This document shows positions 13,091 to 22,035 of a DNA stretch of 22,035 nt, piece by piece. Below the pieces are notes generated by a model, which made no database searches, had not been told where the DNA came from, and was given only the letters and a program-made list of their open reading frames with translations. The position numbers and the translations under genes are program-made. Each line of letters opens with the position of its first letter. Position 1 is the stretch's first letter. Origin of the DNA: a virus; IMG/VR virus record IMGVR_UViG_3300009370_000189, positions 1-22,035 of that record; one strand, 5' to 3'.

Positions 13091-15334
13091 ATGGCTAAAA
13101 GTTATGAACGTCAAAATAAAGAAAAACTTTATAATAAAAAAACTACAAAAATTAAAGAAAAAGTTTTAGCAAACGGAACATCTCCATCAGATCATAGACT
13201 TACTCATCATTTTAATAGTGTAGCAAGACATATAGAAAATCCTTTACATAAGTTTGCTTCATATAATACTTTATTCACTCTTTCAGGATTAACAGAGGAA
13301 GAAGTAAGAAACCCTAAACAGTATTTACAAACAAAAACTATACATGATGTTGTTGCTAGAAGTGCCGGTATCGGTCCTGAAGGAACGTCAAAATTTACCA
13401 CGCAAAAGAAAATTACACAATTAAAAGATACTAAAGTAGGATCTGTTCATGAAGACAAACTTCTTCATGAAGAAATTGAAAAACATAGAGAAAATTTGAA
13501 GGAATTTGGTCCGAGTGCAGAAATTTTATTTAGGCAACATGACATATTTTTTGAAAATGTTAATATTCTTTCCACTGCATCACCATCAGATGAAAGAAAT
13601 ACTATGAATTTTACAAAAATAAATTTTGAATTACATGAACCTTATGGTGTTACATTTGTAGAAAAAATACGAGGTGCCGCGTTTCAATGTGGATATAAAG
13701 ATTATCAAGATGCTCCGTTTCTTCTTACAATTGAATGGAGAGGGTTTGATGAAAAAGGAAGAAATATTTCTGTACCAGATACTCTTATAAGAAGAATTCC
13801 TATATTGATTAGTCGTGTGGAGTTTGATGTTAATGAAGGAGGTGCTGTATATCAAATTATTGCTGTACCTTATACAGATTTAGCTACAATGGATAGGTTT
13901 CACCAGGTAAGAACTGCAGGTGAAATAAAAGAAGATACTTTAGACAAGTTTGGAATAGAATTAGAAAAACTAATGGATGAACAAATGAAGTCAGAGATTG
14001 AGAAAAAAACAAGACAACATCCTGACAAATATAAGTTTATTTTTGATCCAGCATTAGGTAAACTGAGCACCAAACCATCAAGTGAACGAGTATCAGGAAG
14101 AAAACATCTTCGTTTTGGTACAAGAGGACAACCAGTAGATATGGGCGAAGTTCCAGAGGCAATGATTAAGCCTGGAATGGGTATTGTTAAAATTTTAGAA
14201 GATGCTGTTAAAGGAACTCGTTTTTTTAAAAATTTAATAGCAAATTTTTGGGATACATATTTTGGTAAGGTTGTTGAAGAAGACACTCGGGCAAATACTA
14301 ATGAATATTTCAATACAGAAGAAGGACAAAAAGAATTAACAAAAATACTTAATAACAATCAACAAGTTCCGTGGTTTAAAGTTATAAGCACAGTTCATAC
14401 AAATTTAGATTTAGGTATAGATTCTATTACTAAAATGTATTCAAAAACTGTTATATTTAAAGTTATACCATATAATTTTCATGTATTGAAATTATTAATG
14501 CCAGGTATGAGTATAGGAAAAACCGACTGGGACAAATATGTGCGAAAAAGTTACAATTATCTTTATACAGGGGAAAATATAGATATACAAAAATTACATA
14601 TAAATTACAAGACAGGATTTTATCAACGTAATTTAATAGAAGTTAAAACAAAAGATGGATTTGCTCAAAATATAATTTCAGCAGTTACTGATTTTGGAAA
14701 AAGATGGGTAGGAAGTCAAAAAGAACATCCAGAACCAAAATTTCCTTTAAGATCATATCCATCATTAATTAAATCTGATCAACAGACAAAAACTGGAGAT
14801 AGCCAAGAACTAATGGTATCAGAATTTTTTGATTATCTTGTAAATCCAACAGCAGATATGATACAAGTTGAAATGGATATATTAGGAGACCCAGGACTTT
14901 TAGCACAAGATATGTATATAACAATAGATGGACAATATGCAAGTAAAAATACATATGTAGGTAACGATGCTTGGTCTGAAGAATTGGGTTGTTTTAATTT
15001 AGAATATCAAATGCCGATTATAAATTTAAATTATAGGTTACCAGCAGATATTGATGTAGAAAAAGGTTTTATGTTTTCGCCAAATAAGCCAACGGTAGAT
15101 GATAATATATCATTTAGTGGAGCATACCAAATAACCAAAGTAGAAAGTAGAATAGACAGTGGACAATTTATACAAACGTTGACAATGACTAGATTGAACA
15201 ACCAACAAGGTATTGGACGTGCACCGTTTAGTTTATCAACAGGCGATAGTAAAGTAATTTATGATAAAAAGAAAGAGAATATAGATAAGAAAAAAACAGA
15301 AGAAGAATCTATTATTTGGGGAGATTACTTCTAA
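13091..15334 (+). CDS. Baseplate hub protein, gp27-like, 747 aa
   Basis: The N-terminus is highly charged and helical (1-60). A beta-rich block follows (about 160-270, with INFELHEPYGVTFVEKIRGA and FLLTIEWRGFDEKG), then a charged linker. The C-terminal part (about 590-715) has PTADMIQVEMDILGDPGLL, and then YQITKVESRIDSGQFIQTLT followed by MTRLN. That last segment, ending just before a charged tail, has the form of the last domain of gp27/gpD-type hub proteins. In this slot between gp53 and the gp5-like spike a trimeric hub protein is expected. It is almost twice as long as T4 gp27 (391 aa), with inserted charged linkers at about 300-400. The role rests on position, fold hints and size, so the name is moderately supported. 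Confidence 0.6.
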   Translation: MAKSYERQNKEKLYNKKTTKIKEKVLANGTSPSDHRLTHHFNSVARHIENPLHKFASYNTLFTLSGLTEEEVRNPKQYLQTKTIHDVVARSAGIGPEGTSKFTTQKKITQLKDTKVGSVHEDKLLHEEIEKHRENLKEFGPSAEILFRQHDIFFENVNILSTASPSDERNTMNFTKINFELHEPYGVTFVEKIRGAAFQCGYKDYQDAPFLLTIEWRGFDEKGRNISVPDTLIRRIPILISRVEFDVNEGGAVYQIIAVPYTDLATMDRFHQVRTAGEIKEDTLDKFGIELEKLMDEQMKSEIEKKTRQHPDKYKFIFDPALGKLSTKPSSERVSGRKHLRFGTRGQPVDMGEVPEAMIKPGMGIVKILEDAVKGTRFFKNLIANFWDTYFGKVVEEDTRANTNEYFNTEEGQKELTKILNNNQQVPWFKVISTVHTNLDLGIDSITKMYSKTVIFKVIPYNFHVLKLLMPGMSIGKTDWDKYVRKSYNYLYTGENIDIQKLHINYKTGFYQRNLIEVKTKDGFAQNIISAVTDFGKRWVGSQKEHPEPKFPLRSYPSLIKSDQQTKTGDSQELMVSEFFDYLVNPTADMIQVEMDILGDPGLLAQDMYITIDGQYASKNTYVGNDAWSEELGCFNLEYQMPIINLNYRLPADIDVEKGFMFSPNKPTVDDNISFSGAYQITKVESRIDSGQFIQTLTMTRLNNQQGIGRAPFSLSTGDSKVIYDKKKENIDKKKTEEESIIWGDYF

Positions 15335-15356
15335 ATGCAAGGGCGGAGCTTAATAA

Positions 15357-17636
15357 ATGGTTAAAGATATTAGAGGAGATGTAGCATCAAAAAATTCATA
15401 CTTTGATATATCAAGTTATGTCAATAAAAATCCAGGTCCATATCTTGGAATGGTTAAGTCAAATAGTGATCCGTTAAAAATGGGAAGATTAGGTGTGAAT
15501 ATTATGTCACTTACTAATACTGATGATCCAACATTTGAACAATTGACATGGTGTTCATATCTGTCACCGTTTTATGGTGCCAAAAGTCCAAATGCAGTTA
15601 GTAGTACAGATCCTTTTGATCATAAAGTAAATTCACATTCATATGGTATGTGGATGGTACCACCTGATATAGATACAACAGTAATGGTTATGTTTGTTGA
15701 AGGTAAACAACATGAATCGTCAGCATTTTGGTTAGGTTGTGTACAACAACCACAAACTAATCAACAAGTTCCAGGATTAGCATCATCTCAACAAACATCA
15801 GTAAAAGCAGAAGTAACCGAATTTGCAGAAACTTCTAAAAAAGCAGAGTACGGAACCGATGTTGTACCTGCAGGAGAGGTTAATAGAAAAATATTTGAAA
15901 AAGCAACTATTGGAAAATATAACACTTATAAATTGCCAATTGATGAAATATCAGCCGACGTATTACGTAAGCAAGGATTAATATCAGATAGGGTTAGAGG
16001 AACCACTACATCTTCAGCTCAAAGAGAAGCACCAAGTCAAGTATTTGGTTTTAACACACCTGGAAGAATTAGGCCTGATAGTACAGAGTCACCTATTGGA
16101 ATAAAAGGTGAAAAAATTAGAACAGATAGAGGTCCCGGACATTCGTTTGTAATGGATGACGGAGATGTACTTGGAAGTAATCAATTAGTAAGACTTAGAA
16201 CAACATCAGGGCATCAATTTTTAATGCACGATACTGAAGGTATCATCTATATTGCAAATGGATCAGGTAATGCTTGGATTGAAATGAATAAAGATGGTAG
16301 AATTGATCTTTATTCACATAAAGGAATAAATTTTAGAACTGAAGGGGATTTTAATTTACATAGTGATGGAAATATTAATTTTCATGCGGCAAATAGTATT
16401 AGAATGAGTGCTACAAATGAAATAATTAAATCTTCTAATTATTTGTTAAATTTAGGAGAACAAGGAGTTTTAACATCTTCACAAAATGGAGGAGTAAGAA
16501 CATATGGACAAGCAGGAATATCATCGTATACAGATGGATCACAATTACATGGAGCTGGACAAAATGTGCATTTGGCAGGATCGCAAGTACACTTTAATTC
16601 TGTAGGTGCAAGTCAGGCGTGGGGTCCAAAATGGATGACTAAAAATGAAGTTGGAATGACACCAAGAGCAGAAGGTGATGTCGAACTTACAAGAAAAGAC
16701 GGAAATCTAGTATTACAAGCGTCTACAAGAGAAGGAGGCACCGAAACCACAGTGCATAGATTTGTAACGCATGAACCAATGATGAGAATAAGCACATTTA
16801 GTTCAGAAGGTGTTCTACCAATAGATTATGATGATAAAAAAATGTGGTCAAAATTAGTAGACACACCAGGAACTGTTGAATGGGCAGAGCATCAAAATAG
16901 ATTATCTTCAAACGAAACAATTCGTTTAGGACAATTTCAATCAGATTTAGAAAAATATCTTAAAAGTAAAATGGGATCGTCTACAGATTCAAAAAAAGCA
17001 AGATTATATGCAAACGAATTTATTGAAGGATATGACGAAACTTATCGTATAGTCACAGATTCAGCAGGATCATTTGATATTTCAAAAAGTATTTCAAATA
17101 GAATTAAAAATTCTGTAACAAGTCAAACAATAAAAAATGCAAAAGATAGTGTTCAATCTACGTTAACTACTCAAGTAATTGAATCATTGTCTGATAAAGG
17201 AACAAAATTATTTAAAGATAATATATTTGTTAATAATGATGGAAAATTATTTACAATAGGAAATTCAGTAATAGCAGGAAATACAAATTTAAGTACTATC
17301 GTTCAAAATACAAAAAATGCCGCAGTATCTAGTGTTATAGGTGAGTCAGTTTCGGGAGTTATTAAGTCAACGTCATTAGGATCAGTAATGGCAGATGCTA
17401 GTCAAATTACAAATGTTTATAATAATGTTATGAGTGGAAAAATTGTTAACTCAACACAAATAACTAGCATTTCTCAAAAGTTTACTAATTTCTTTTCAAG
17501 GTCAAGAGGAGTATCATTACATGGCACAGGAGGCCAAGCTAGTAGTATTATGGCTAATTTAGGAATTGCAAAAAAGGCCGTGGGTAGTTGGGCTCGTGGT
17601 AGTGTAAGAGCAATAGGAAGATTTTTTAAATTTTAA
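15357..17636 (+). CDS. 5: gp5-like central spike protein without lysozyme domain, 759 aa
   Basis: Residues about 25-132 form an OB-like domain (PGPYLGMVKSNSDPLKMGRL, then WCSYLSPFYG and MWMVPPDIDTTVMVMFVEG), as in T4 gp5 and VgrG. From about 250 to 355 the short repeats of the spike beta-helix follow (GHSFVMDDGD, RTTSGHQFLMHD, WIEMNKDGRIDLYSHKGI, GDFNLHSDGNINFHAAN). The T4 lysozyme domain, which lies between these two parts, is missing: the linker (about 140-245) has no catalytic Glu/Asp/Thr set. After the helix comes a region with no T4 gp5 counterpart (about 480-759), Ser/Thr/Asn-rich and helical, ending in basic GRFFKF. The ATG at 15357 has GGAG 8 bases upstream. gp25 follows after 17 bases. 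Confidence 0.75.
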   Translation: MVKDIRGDVASKNSYFDISSYVNKNPGPYLGMVKSNSDPLKMGRLGVNIMSLTNTDDPTFEQLTWCSYLSPFYGAKSPNAVSSTDPFDHKVNSHSYGMWMVPPDIDTTVMVMFVEGKQHESSAFWLGCVQQPQTNQQVPGLASSQQTSVKAEVTEFAETSKKAEYGTDVVPAGEVNRKIFEKATIGKYNTYKLPIDEISADVLRKQGLISDRVRGTTTSSAQREAPSQVFGFNTPGRIRPDSTESPIGIKGEKIRTDRGPGHSFVMDDGDVLGSNQLVRLRTTSGHQFLMHDTEGIIYIANGSGNAWIEMNKDGRIDLYSHKGINFRTEGDFNLHSDGNINFHAANSIRMSATNEIIKSSNYLLNLGEQGVLTSSQNGGVRTYGQAGISSYTDGSQLHGAGQNVHLAGSQVHFNSVGASQAWGPKWMTKNEVGMTPRAEGDVELTRKDGNLVLQASTREGGTETTVHRFVTHEPMMRISTFSSEGVLPIDYDDKKMWSKLVDTPGTVEWAEHQNRLSSNETIRLGQFQSDLEKYLKSKMGSSTDSKKARLYANEFIEGYDETYRIVTDSAGSFDISKSISNRIKNSVTSQTIKNAKDSVQSTLTTQVIESLSDKGTKLFKDNIFVNNDGKLFTIGNSVIAGNTNLSTIVQNTKNAAVSSVIGESVSGVIKSTSLGSVMADASQITNVYNNVMSGKIVNSTQITSISQKFTNFFSRSRGVSLHGTGGQASSIMANLGIAKKAVGSWARGSVRAIGRFFKF

Positions 17637-17653
17637 TAATTGGAGGAAAACAT

Positions 17654-18049
17654 ATGGCAGATAAAAATAATCTTAATTCGGTAACATTTAAAGGATTTAG
17701 TTCAAGAGCTGAAAATCAAAATTTTAAGTTGTATGATTTTGAATGTGCAAAACAAGATTTAATTAATCGTTTATCTGTAAGAAAAGGTGAACGTGTAGAA
17801 AATCCAGAGTTTGGTACAATAATTTACGATTGCATATTTGAACCATTTACAGATGCACTTAAAGATGCCATTCTTGAGGATATTACACAGAATTTAAATG
17901 CTGATCCACGTATCAGCACAGAAGAAATTCGGGTGTCAGAAGAGGAACACGGTATTGCGGTACAAGCCACAATTACCTATGTACCGTTGAATATTACCGA
18001 AAAATTAAAGTTTAGTTTTGATGAAAATGCGTTACTTCGTTTATCATAA
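17654..18049 (+). CDS. 25: Baseplate wedge protein gp25 (gpW/gp25 family), 131 aa
   Basis: This is a full-length gp25-like protein (T4: 132 aa). Key blocks are LYDFECAKQDLINRLSVRKG (27-46), then ENPEFGTIIYDCIFEPFT and ILEDITQNLNADPRI, followed by two beta strands and KLKFSFDE. DPRI stands where other members have the conserved E-P-R-I. gp25 anchors the sheath initiator at the wedge core. The start is fixed by GGAGG 7 bases before ATG. The stop is followed by the element ATATACGCATATAA and a TATAAATA before gp6. Confidence 0.92.
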   Translation: MADKNNLNSVTFKGFSSRAENQNFKLYDFECAKQDLINRLSVRKGERVENPEFGTIIYDCIFEPFTDALKDAILEDITQNLNADPRISTEEIRVSEEEHGIAVQATITYVPLNITEKLKFSFDENALLRLS

Positions 18050-18062
18050 TATACGCATATAA
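18049..18062 (+). repeat. ATATACGCATATAA element, second copy of the 2617-2630 sequence
   Basis: The 14-mer ATATACGCATATAA occurs identically at 2617-2630 and here, both just upstream of late genes. A partial form, ATATACGCA, is also at 2641-2649. In the gp26 promoter region it overlaps TATAAATA; here it lies 8 bases before one. It may be a binding site or an alternative promoter. Confidence 0.45.
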
Positions 18063-18069
18063 TTAAAAC

Positions 18070-18077
18070 TATAAATA
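18070..18077 (+). promoter_or_regulatory. Putative late promoter upstream of gp6
   Basis: There is an exact TATAAATA 16 bases before the gp6 ATG. With the usual T4 spacing transcription would begin at about 18083, so the GGAG at 18080-18083 would hardly be transcribed. The octamer may be a chance match, or translation may use a near-leaderless message. Read-through from the gp48 promoter is also expected. Confidence 0.4.
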
Positions 18078-18093
18078 TTGGAGTAAATGCATT

Positions 18094-21000
18094 ATGGCCA
18101 CAACTGAACGACAAAATAGACTATTAGTTGCTGAAGATTGGACAAAAATCTATCAAGCATTCCAACAAGCAGACTTTAAATCTTATGATTTTGAGACACT
18201 GCGTAGAACAATGGTGGCCTATTTACAAGAAAATTATCCAGACGATTTTAATGACTTTGTAGAAAGTTCGGAATATGTGGCGTTAGTTGATTTAATTGCC
18301 TATATTGCTCAAGCATTATCATTTAGAGTAGATTTAAATGCAAGAGAAAACTTTTTAGAAACTGCAGAAAGACGAAATTCAGTTTTAAGATTAGCAAGAT
18401 TAATTAATTATAATGCTAGAAGAAATAAACCAGCAACAGGATTGTTAAAATTAGATTCAATTTCAACAACAGAACTTGTTAGAGATTCAACCGGCACCGA
18501 TCTTGCCAATTCAACAATTATTTGGAATGATTCTGCTAATTCAAATTATAGAGAACAATTTATTAATATTTTAAATGCGGTAAATCAAACAGGACAACTT
18601 TTTGGAAAACCTAGAGATTCAGGAACTATAGGCGGAATTAAAACAGAAGTTTATACTGCAAATTCTAATCAATCAGGGTTACCAATTTTTGAATTTAATA
18701 AAAATGTTGGAGGAATTACTCGTAGATTTGAAATTGTTCCAACATCAATTAATGGTTCAGATTCAATATATGAAGATGATCCTATAGAAGGAACAGGATT
18801 CTCATATTGTTATAGAACAGATGGTTCAGGAGATTCTTCAAATAATACTGGATTTTTTGTTATGTTCAAGCAAGGTACTATACAACAAACAGATTTTACA
18901 ATTAATAAGAGTACAACAAATTTTGTACAGTCAATTAGTGCATCAAATGTAAATGATACAGATGTATGGCTTTATAAATTAGATCAATTTGGTTTAATAT
19001 CAGATAAATGGTCTCGGGTACCTGCATTGTCTGGAAATAATGCAATATATAATTCATTATCAAAAACAGAAAGAAATATTTACAATGTTATAACAAAAAA
19101 TAATGATGCAATTGATTTAGTATTTGGTGATGGAAATTTTACTAATCTTCCATTAGGATCATTTAGAACATATTATAGAATTAGTGATAATACAAAATAT
19201 GCAATTCAACCTTCAGATTTGCAAAATATTGAAGCAAATATTCCGTATATTGATTCCAACGGAGCACAACAAACTCTTACAATAAACATGAGTTTAAAAT
19301 CTAGTGTATATAATGCCGCGGCGACAGAATCTAATGCATCAATTAGAGAAAAAGCACCACAAGTTTATTATTCACAAAATAGAATGATAACAGCAGAAGA
19401 CTATCAGGTTACACCATTGTCAGCATCACAAGAAATTATTAAAGTAAGATCTGTTAATAGAACAGCATCAGGTATTTCTCGTGCAAAAGAAATTTTAGAT
19501 CCAACAGGAGCATATTCAAATATATCTGTATTTGCAGATGACGGAATACTTTATAGAGAAGAAAAAACAAATACTTTTACTTTTACTTTTACAAATAGAA
19601 ATACAATATTGAGTACAATAAATTCATCTGTAGAATCAAAATTAAAAAATGCATATTCAAGACATTTTTATTATTTAAAATATAGTACAAAAGATTTAAG
19701 TTCTTTAACAGCAACATGGAATTCTACAACTACTAGTACAAATACAAATACAGGATATTTTAAGGGAACAGGTCCACTTATGACAGGTACTTTTGCAACA
19801 TCTAATTTAAAATATGCTAAAGTAGGTGCACTTGTAAAATTTACATCTCCAGATACACGAGAATTTTTAAACAGCACACTAGTAACAACAGGAACGGATA
19901 ATGCAGAAGATAGAATGTGGGCAAAAATTGGTGTAGTTGAAGGTGATGGTGCAAATAGCGGAGTAGGTAATTTAGAATCAGGAGTAGGTCCAATTACTTT
20001 GAATAATGTAATACCGAATGGATCAGTTTTATCTTCTTTATTTCCAGCATTTACTACAACATTTAGTACTACTCTTAAAAATGATTTAATTGATAGAATT
20101 AATGCGTATGAAGAATTTGGTTTAAGATACGATATAGATACCGAGACGTGGAAAGTTATAACGTCAACTAACTTGTCTAGTAGCAGTGTATTTGCGTTAT
20201 CAAGAGCAGGAGACGTATCAAGTACAAATTTAGATGCAAGTTGGTGGTTTAAATTCACTAATGATGGAAATACGTATACAGTAACATATAGATCTTTAGA
20301 TTATATTTTTGAATCAGAGTCACAAAATAAATTTCATTATGATACACAGGAAAAAATTTATGATTATAAAACAGGAAAATCTGTTAAAGATGTAGTTCAA
20401 ATATTAAAAACAAACGCAATTGTTTCAACAGGAAATTCAATAGGATATTCAATTAATTGGCAAGTAGTAGATACAATTACAGAATCAGATGGCTATCAAG
20501 ATAATAGAAAAGTAAAAATTGGATTTTATGATAGCGATGATGATGGTATTGTAGATAATCCGGACATATATGATATTGTTGTTGAACCAAATACAAGTGT
20601 AACAACTAAATTTGTATTTTTTGAACAATATATTTCGTATGATAATATTAAAAGATATAGACCATATGCCGCATCAAATTTTGTTATATCACAAAACGAA
20701 ACAGATATAACATTATCAAGTGCAACGTATACAGACGGACAGTTATTTTATTTTTATGATGAAGTAGAAAACGTAGTTAAAAAATATAGTTCTTCAACAA
20801 ATACATTATCTACGTCAACAGATTATTATGCTAGAAGAGGAAGAACAACATTATCGTTTCAATATAAACATCATGCAGGACAGGAAACTCGTATCGATCC
20901 TTCAGTATCAAATATTGTTGATATCTATTTGTTGGAAAGAACATATGATAATTTATTTAGAATATGGTTGCAAGATGGAGGAGCAAAACCAACACCAAGC

Positions 21001-21573
21001 ACTTCAGATCAATTAAGAATTTCTTATGCAGGGATTTTAAATCCTCTTAAATCTTTATCAGACCAAATTATATATCATCCAGTAAAATATAAAATACTTT
21101 TTGGATCAAATGCTGATGAAGAATTACAAGCTACATTTAAAGTAGTAAAAAATCCAAAAACCAATGTTACAAATGCTATAATACAAACTCGTGTTATACA
21201 AGCGATTAATGAATTTTTTGAATTAGATAATTGGGATTTTGGAGATTCATTTTATTTTACAGAATTAGCCGCATATGTTCACAATCAATTGGCACCTGAT
21301 CTATTAACAGTAGTAATTGTGCCAAATCAATCAGGACAAGTTTTTGGGTCTTTGTTCCAGATTGCCTGTGCGGCGGACGAAATTTTTATCAGTGGGGCCA
21401 CCGTTGATGATGTTACGATTATAAGTGCATTAGGAGCCAATCAATTATTGGCATCAGGTACAGTAGTGACATCAACTTCTACAACATCTACAACAACAAC
21501 GGGTTCAGCAGTATCAGGCACCACTACAATAGGATCAGGATCATCTACTGGTAGTAGTGGAGCAGGATATTAA
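18094..21573 (+). CDS. 6: Baseplate wedge protein gp6 (baseplate J-like), 1159 aa
   Basis: The N-terminus, with EDWTKIYQAFQQADFKSYDF (about 14-33), then QENYPDDFNDFVESSEYVAL and SFRVDLNARENFLETAERRN, is diagnostic of T4-like gp6, the scaffold of the baseplate inner ring. REKAPQVYYSQNRMITAEDY (about 418-437) is the core of the baseplate J-like domain. The C-terminal conserved part (about 1000-1120) includes WDFGDSFYFTELAAYVHNQL. T4 gp6 has 660 residues; here about 500 extra residues lie mainly between about 480 and 1000, in Ser/Thr-rich beta-type sequence. The protein ends in a low-complexity Ser/Thr/Gly tail. GGAG lies 10 bases before the ATG. The stop overlaps the next gene as TAATG. Confidence 0.9.
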   Translation: MATTERQNRLLVAEDWTKIYQAFQQADFKSYDFETLRRTMVAYLQENYPDDFNDFVESSEYVALVDLIAYIAQALSFRVDLNARENFLETAERRNSVLRLARLINYNARRNKPATGLLKLDSISTTELVRDSTGTDLANSTIIWNDSANSNYREQFINILNAVNQTGQLFGKPRDSGTIGGIKTEVYTANSNQSGLPIFEFNKNVGGITRRFEIVPTSINGSDSIYEDDPIEGTGFSYCYRTDGSGDSSNNTGFFVMFKQGTIQQTDFTINKSTTNFVQSISASNVNDTDVWLYKLDQFGLISDKWSRVPALSGNNAIYNSLSKTERNIYNVITKNNDAIDLVFGDGNFTNLPLGSFRTYYRISDNTKYAIQPSDLQNIEANIPYIDSNGAQQTLTINMSLKSSVYNAAATESNASIREKAPQVYYSQNRMITAEDYQVTPLSASQEIIKVRSVNRTASGISRAKEILDPTGAYSNISVFADDGILYREEKTNTFTFTFTNRNTILSTINSSVESKLKNAYSRHFYYLKYSTKDLSSLTATWNSTTTSTNTNTGYFKGTGPLMTGTFATSNLKYAKVGALVKFTSPDTREFLNSTLVTTGTDNAEDRMWAKIGVVEGDGANSGVGNLESGVGPITLNNVIPNGSVLSSLFPAFTTTFSTTLKNDLIDRINAYEEFGLRYDIDTETWKVITSTNLSSSSVFALSRAGDVSSTNLDASWWFKFTNDGNTYTVTYRSLDYIFESESQNKFHYDTQEKIYDYKTGKSVKDVVQILKTNAIVSTGNSIGYSINWQVVDTITESDGYQDNRKVKIGFYDSDDDGIVDNPDIYDIVVEPNTSVTTKFVFFEQYISYDNIKRYRPYAASNFVISQNETDITLSSATYTDGQLFYFYDEVENVVKKYSSSTNTLSTSTDYYARRGRTTLSFQYKHHAGQETRIDPSVSNIVDIYLLERTYDNLFRIWLQDGGAKPTPSTSDQLRISYAGILNPLKSLSDQIIYHPVKYKILFGSNADEELQATFKVVKNPKTNVTNAIIQTRVIQAINEFFELDNWDFGDSFYFTELAAYVHNQLAPDLLTVVIVPNQSGQVFGSLFQIACAADEIFISGATVDDVTIISALGANQLLASGTVVTSTSTTSTTTTGSAVSGTTTIGSGSSTGSSGAGY

Positions 21574-22035
21574 TGGCAGATAAAGAAATTAATTCACAAG
21601 CAAATCAAGAGGTTGTAACTCAAAGTGGACGTGAGTATAAAAGATCTATTGCCCATCTTCCTGCTTTTTATAGAACAGATACAAATTCTAGATTTTTATC
21701 TAGTACAATAGATCCTTTAATACAAAAAGGATCACTCGAAAGATTAGATGGATTTGTTGGTCGACAAGACGCATATACAAGAAAAATTACAGATACATAT
21801 GTACCAGCAACAAGTCAGGATAGATTCGCATATCAATTAGAACCTGCAGTAACATATACAGATAGAGATACTACATCTGTTAATCCAGAAGATCAAGTAA
21901 AATTTTCTGGTACATATGATGATTATATTAATCAATTAAAATATTTTGGTGCAAATATTGATAACCATGATAGATTAAACAAAGAAGTTGTTTACTCGTG
22001 GAATCCTGCAATTGATTTAGATAAACTTATTAATT
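21573..22035 (+). CDS. Virion structural / baseplate-associated protein, N-terminal part (runs off the window)
   Basis: Translation from ATG 21573 (one-base overlap with the gp6 stop) is open to the end of the window for 154 codons. It begins MADKEINSQANQEVVTQSGR and includes SIAHLPAFYRTDTNSRFLSS, then DTYVPATSQDRFAYQLEPAV (about 75-94). The L-P-x-F-Y-R-T-D and T-Y-x-P-x-T-x-x-R-x-x-Y-Q-L-E-P patterns are typical of the large structural protein that follows gp6 in marine T4-like phages, where T4 has gp7. I cannot confirm homology to gp7 from the fragment, so no gene symbol is given. Confidence 0.7.
   Translation, partial: MADKEINSQANQEVVTQSGREYKRSIAHLPAFYRTDTNSRFLSSTIDPLIQKGSLERLDGFVGRQDAYTRKITDTYVPATSQDRFAYQLEPAVTYTDRDTTSVNPEDQVKFSGTYDDYINQLKYFGANIDNHDRLNKEVVYSWNPAIDLDKLIN

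Noticed and set aside
13900-14358. 152-aa minus-strand open frame inside the hub gene
   Set aside because: Shadow of the real coding frame; Ser/Leu/Pro-rich with no domain signal.
19671-20258. 195-aa minus-strand open frame inside gp6
   Set aside because: It is antisense to a strongly conserved wedge gene, has no ribosome binding site and resembles no protein.

Overview
The window looks like part of the genome of an AT-rich, T4-like (straboviral) marine myovirus. The evidence is a set of recognisable T4-core proteins: portal gp20, tape measure, gp26, recombination nuclease gp46/gp47, late sigma factor gp55, and baseplate proteins gp48/54, gp53, a gp27-like hub, gp5, gp25 and gp6. Exact T4 late-promoter octamers (TATAAATA) also lie in several intergenic gaps. 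The strong AT bias, the gene order and the gp55 type resemble cyanophages and pelagiphages. A SAR11-type host is an inference, not something the sequence proves.

Layout. (1) 1-2596, minus strand: the N-terminal part of the portal gp20, preceded by a 711-aa tail tape measure protein. (2) 2597-2676: a divergent gap holding two face-to-face late promoters. (3) 2677-4637, plus strand: the gp26-type hub/tape-measure assembly protein, a short gp51-like ORF that seems to be reached by a -1 ribosomal frameshift on T TTT TTC, a coiled-coil protein and an unknown 180-aa protein. (4) 4579-6816, minus strand: a tightly overlapping three-gene accessory operon of a compact PLP aminotransferase, a 2-oxoglutarate/Fe(II) oxygenase and an arginyltransferase (ATE)-like GNAT protein. 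(5) 6817-7261: about 445 bases without a supported gene, full of perfect hairpins and a repeated 10-mer. (6) 7262-7984: a plus-strand Hjc-like nuclease converging on a minus-strand Hc1-like basic protein. (7) 8062-11826, minus strand: gp55-gp47-gp46, the late-sigma and recombination operon. (8) 11827-22035, plus strand: the baseplate operon gp48/54, gp53, hub, gp5-like spike, gp25, gp6 and the start of another baseplate-associated protein.

The genes divide into late virion morphogenesis (regions 1, 2, 3 and 8), the sigma factor that should read the TATAAATA promoters driving them (gp55), DNA recombination (gp46/47 and perhaps the Hjc-like nuclease), and one metabolic or modification cassette (region 4). 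The last is the best candidate for an undescribed function. The best-supported mechanistic observation is the frameshift architecture of gp26/gp51, which parallels the G/GT tail chaperones of lambda.
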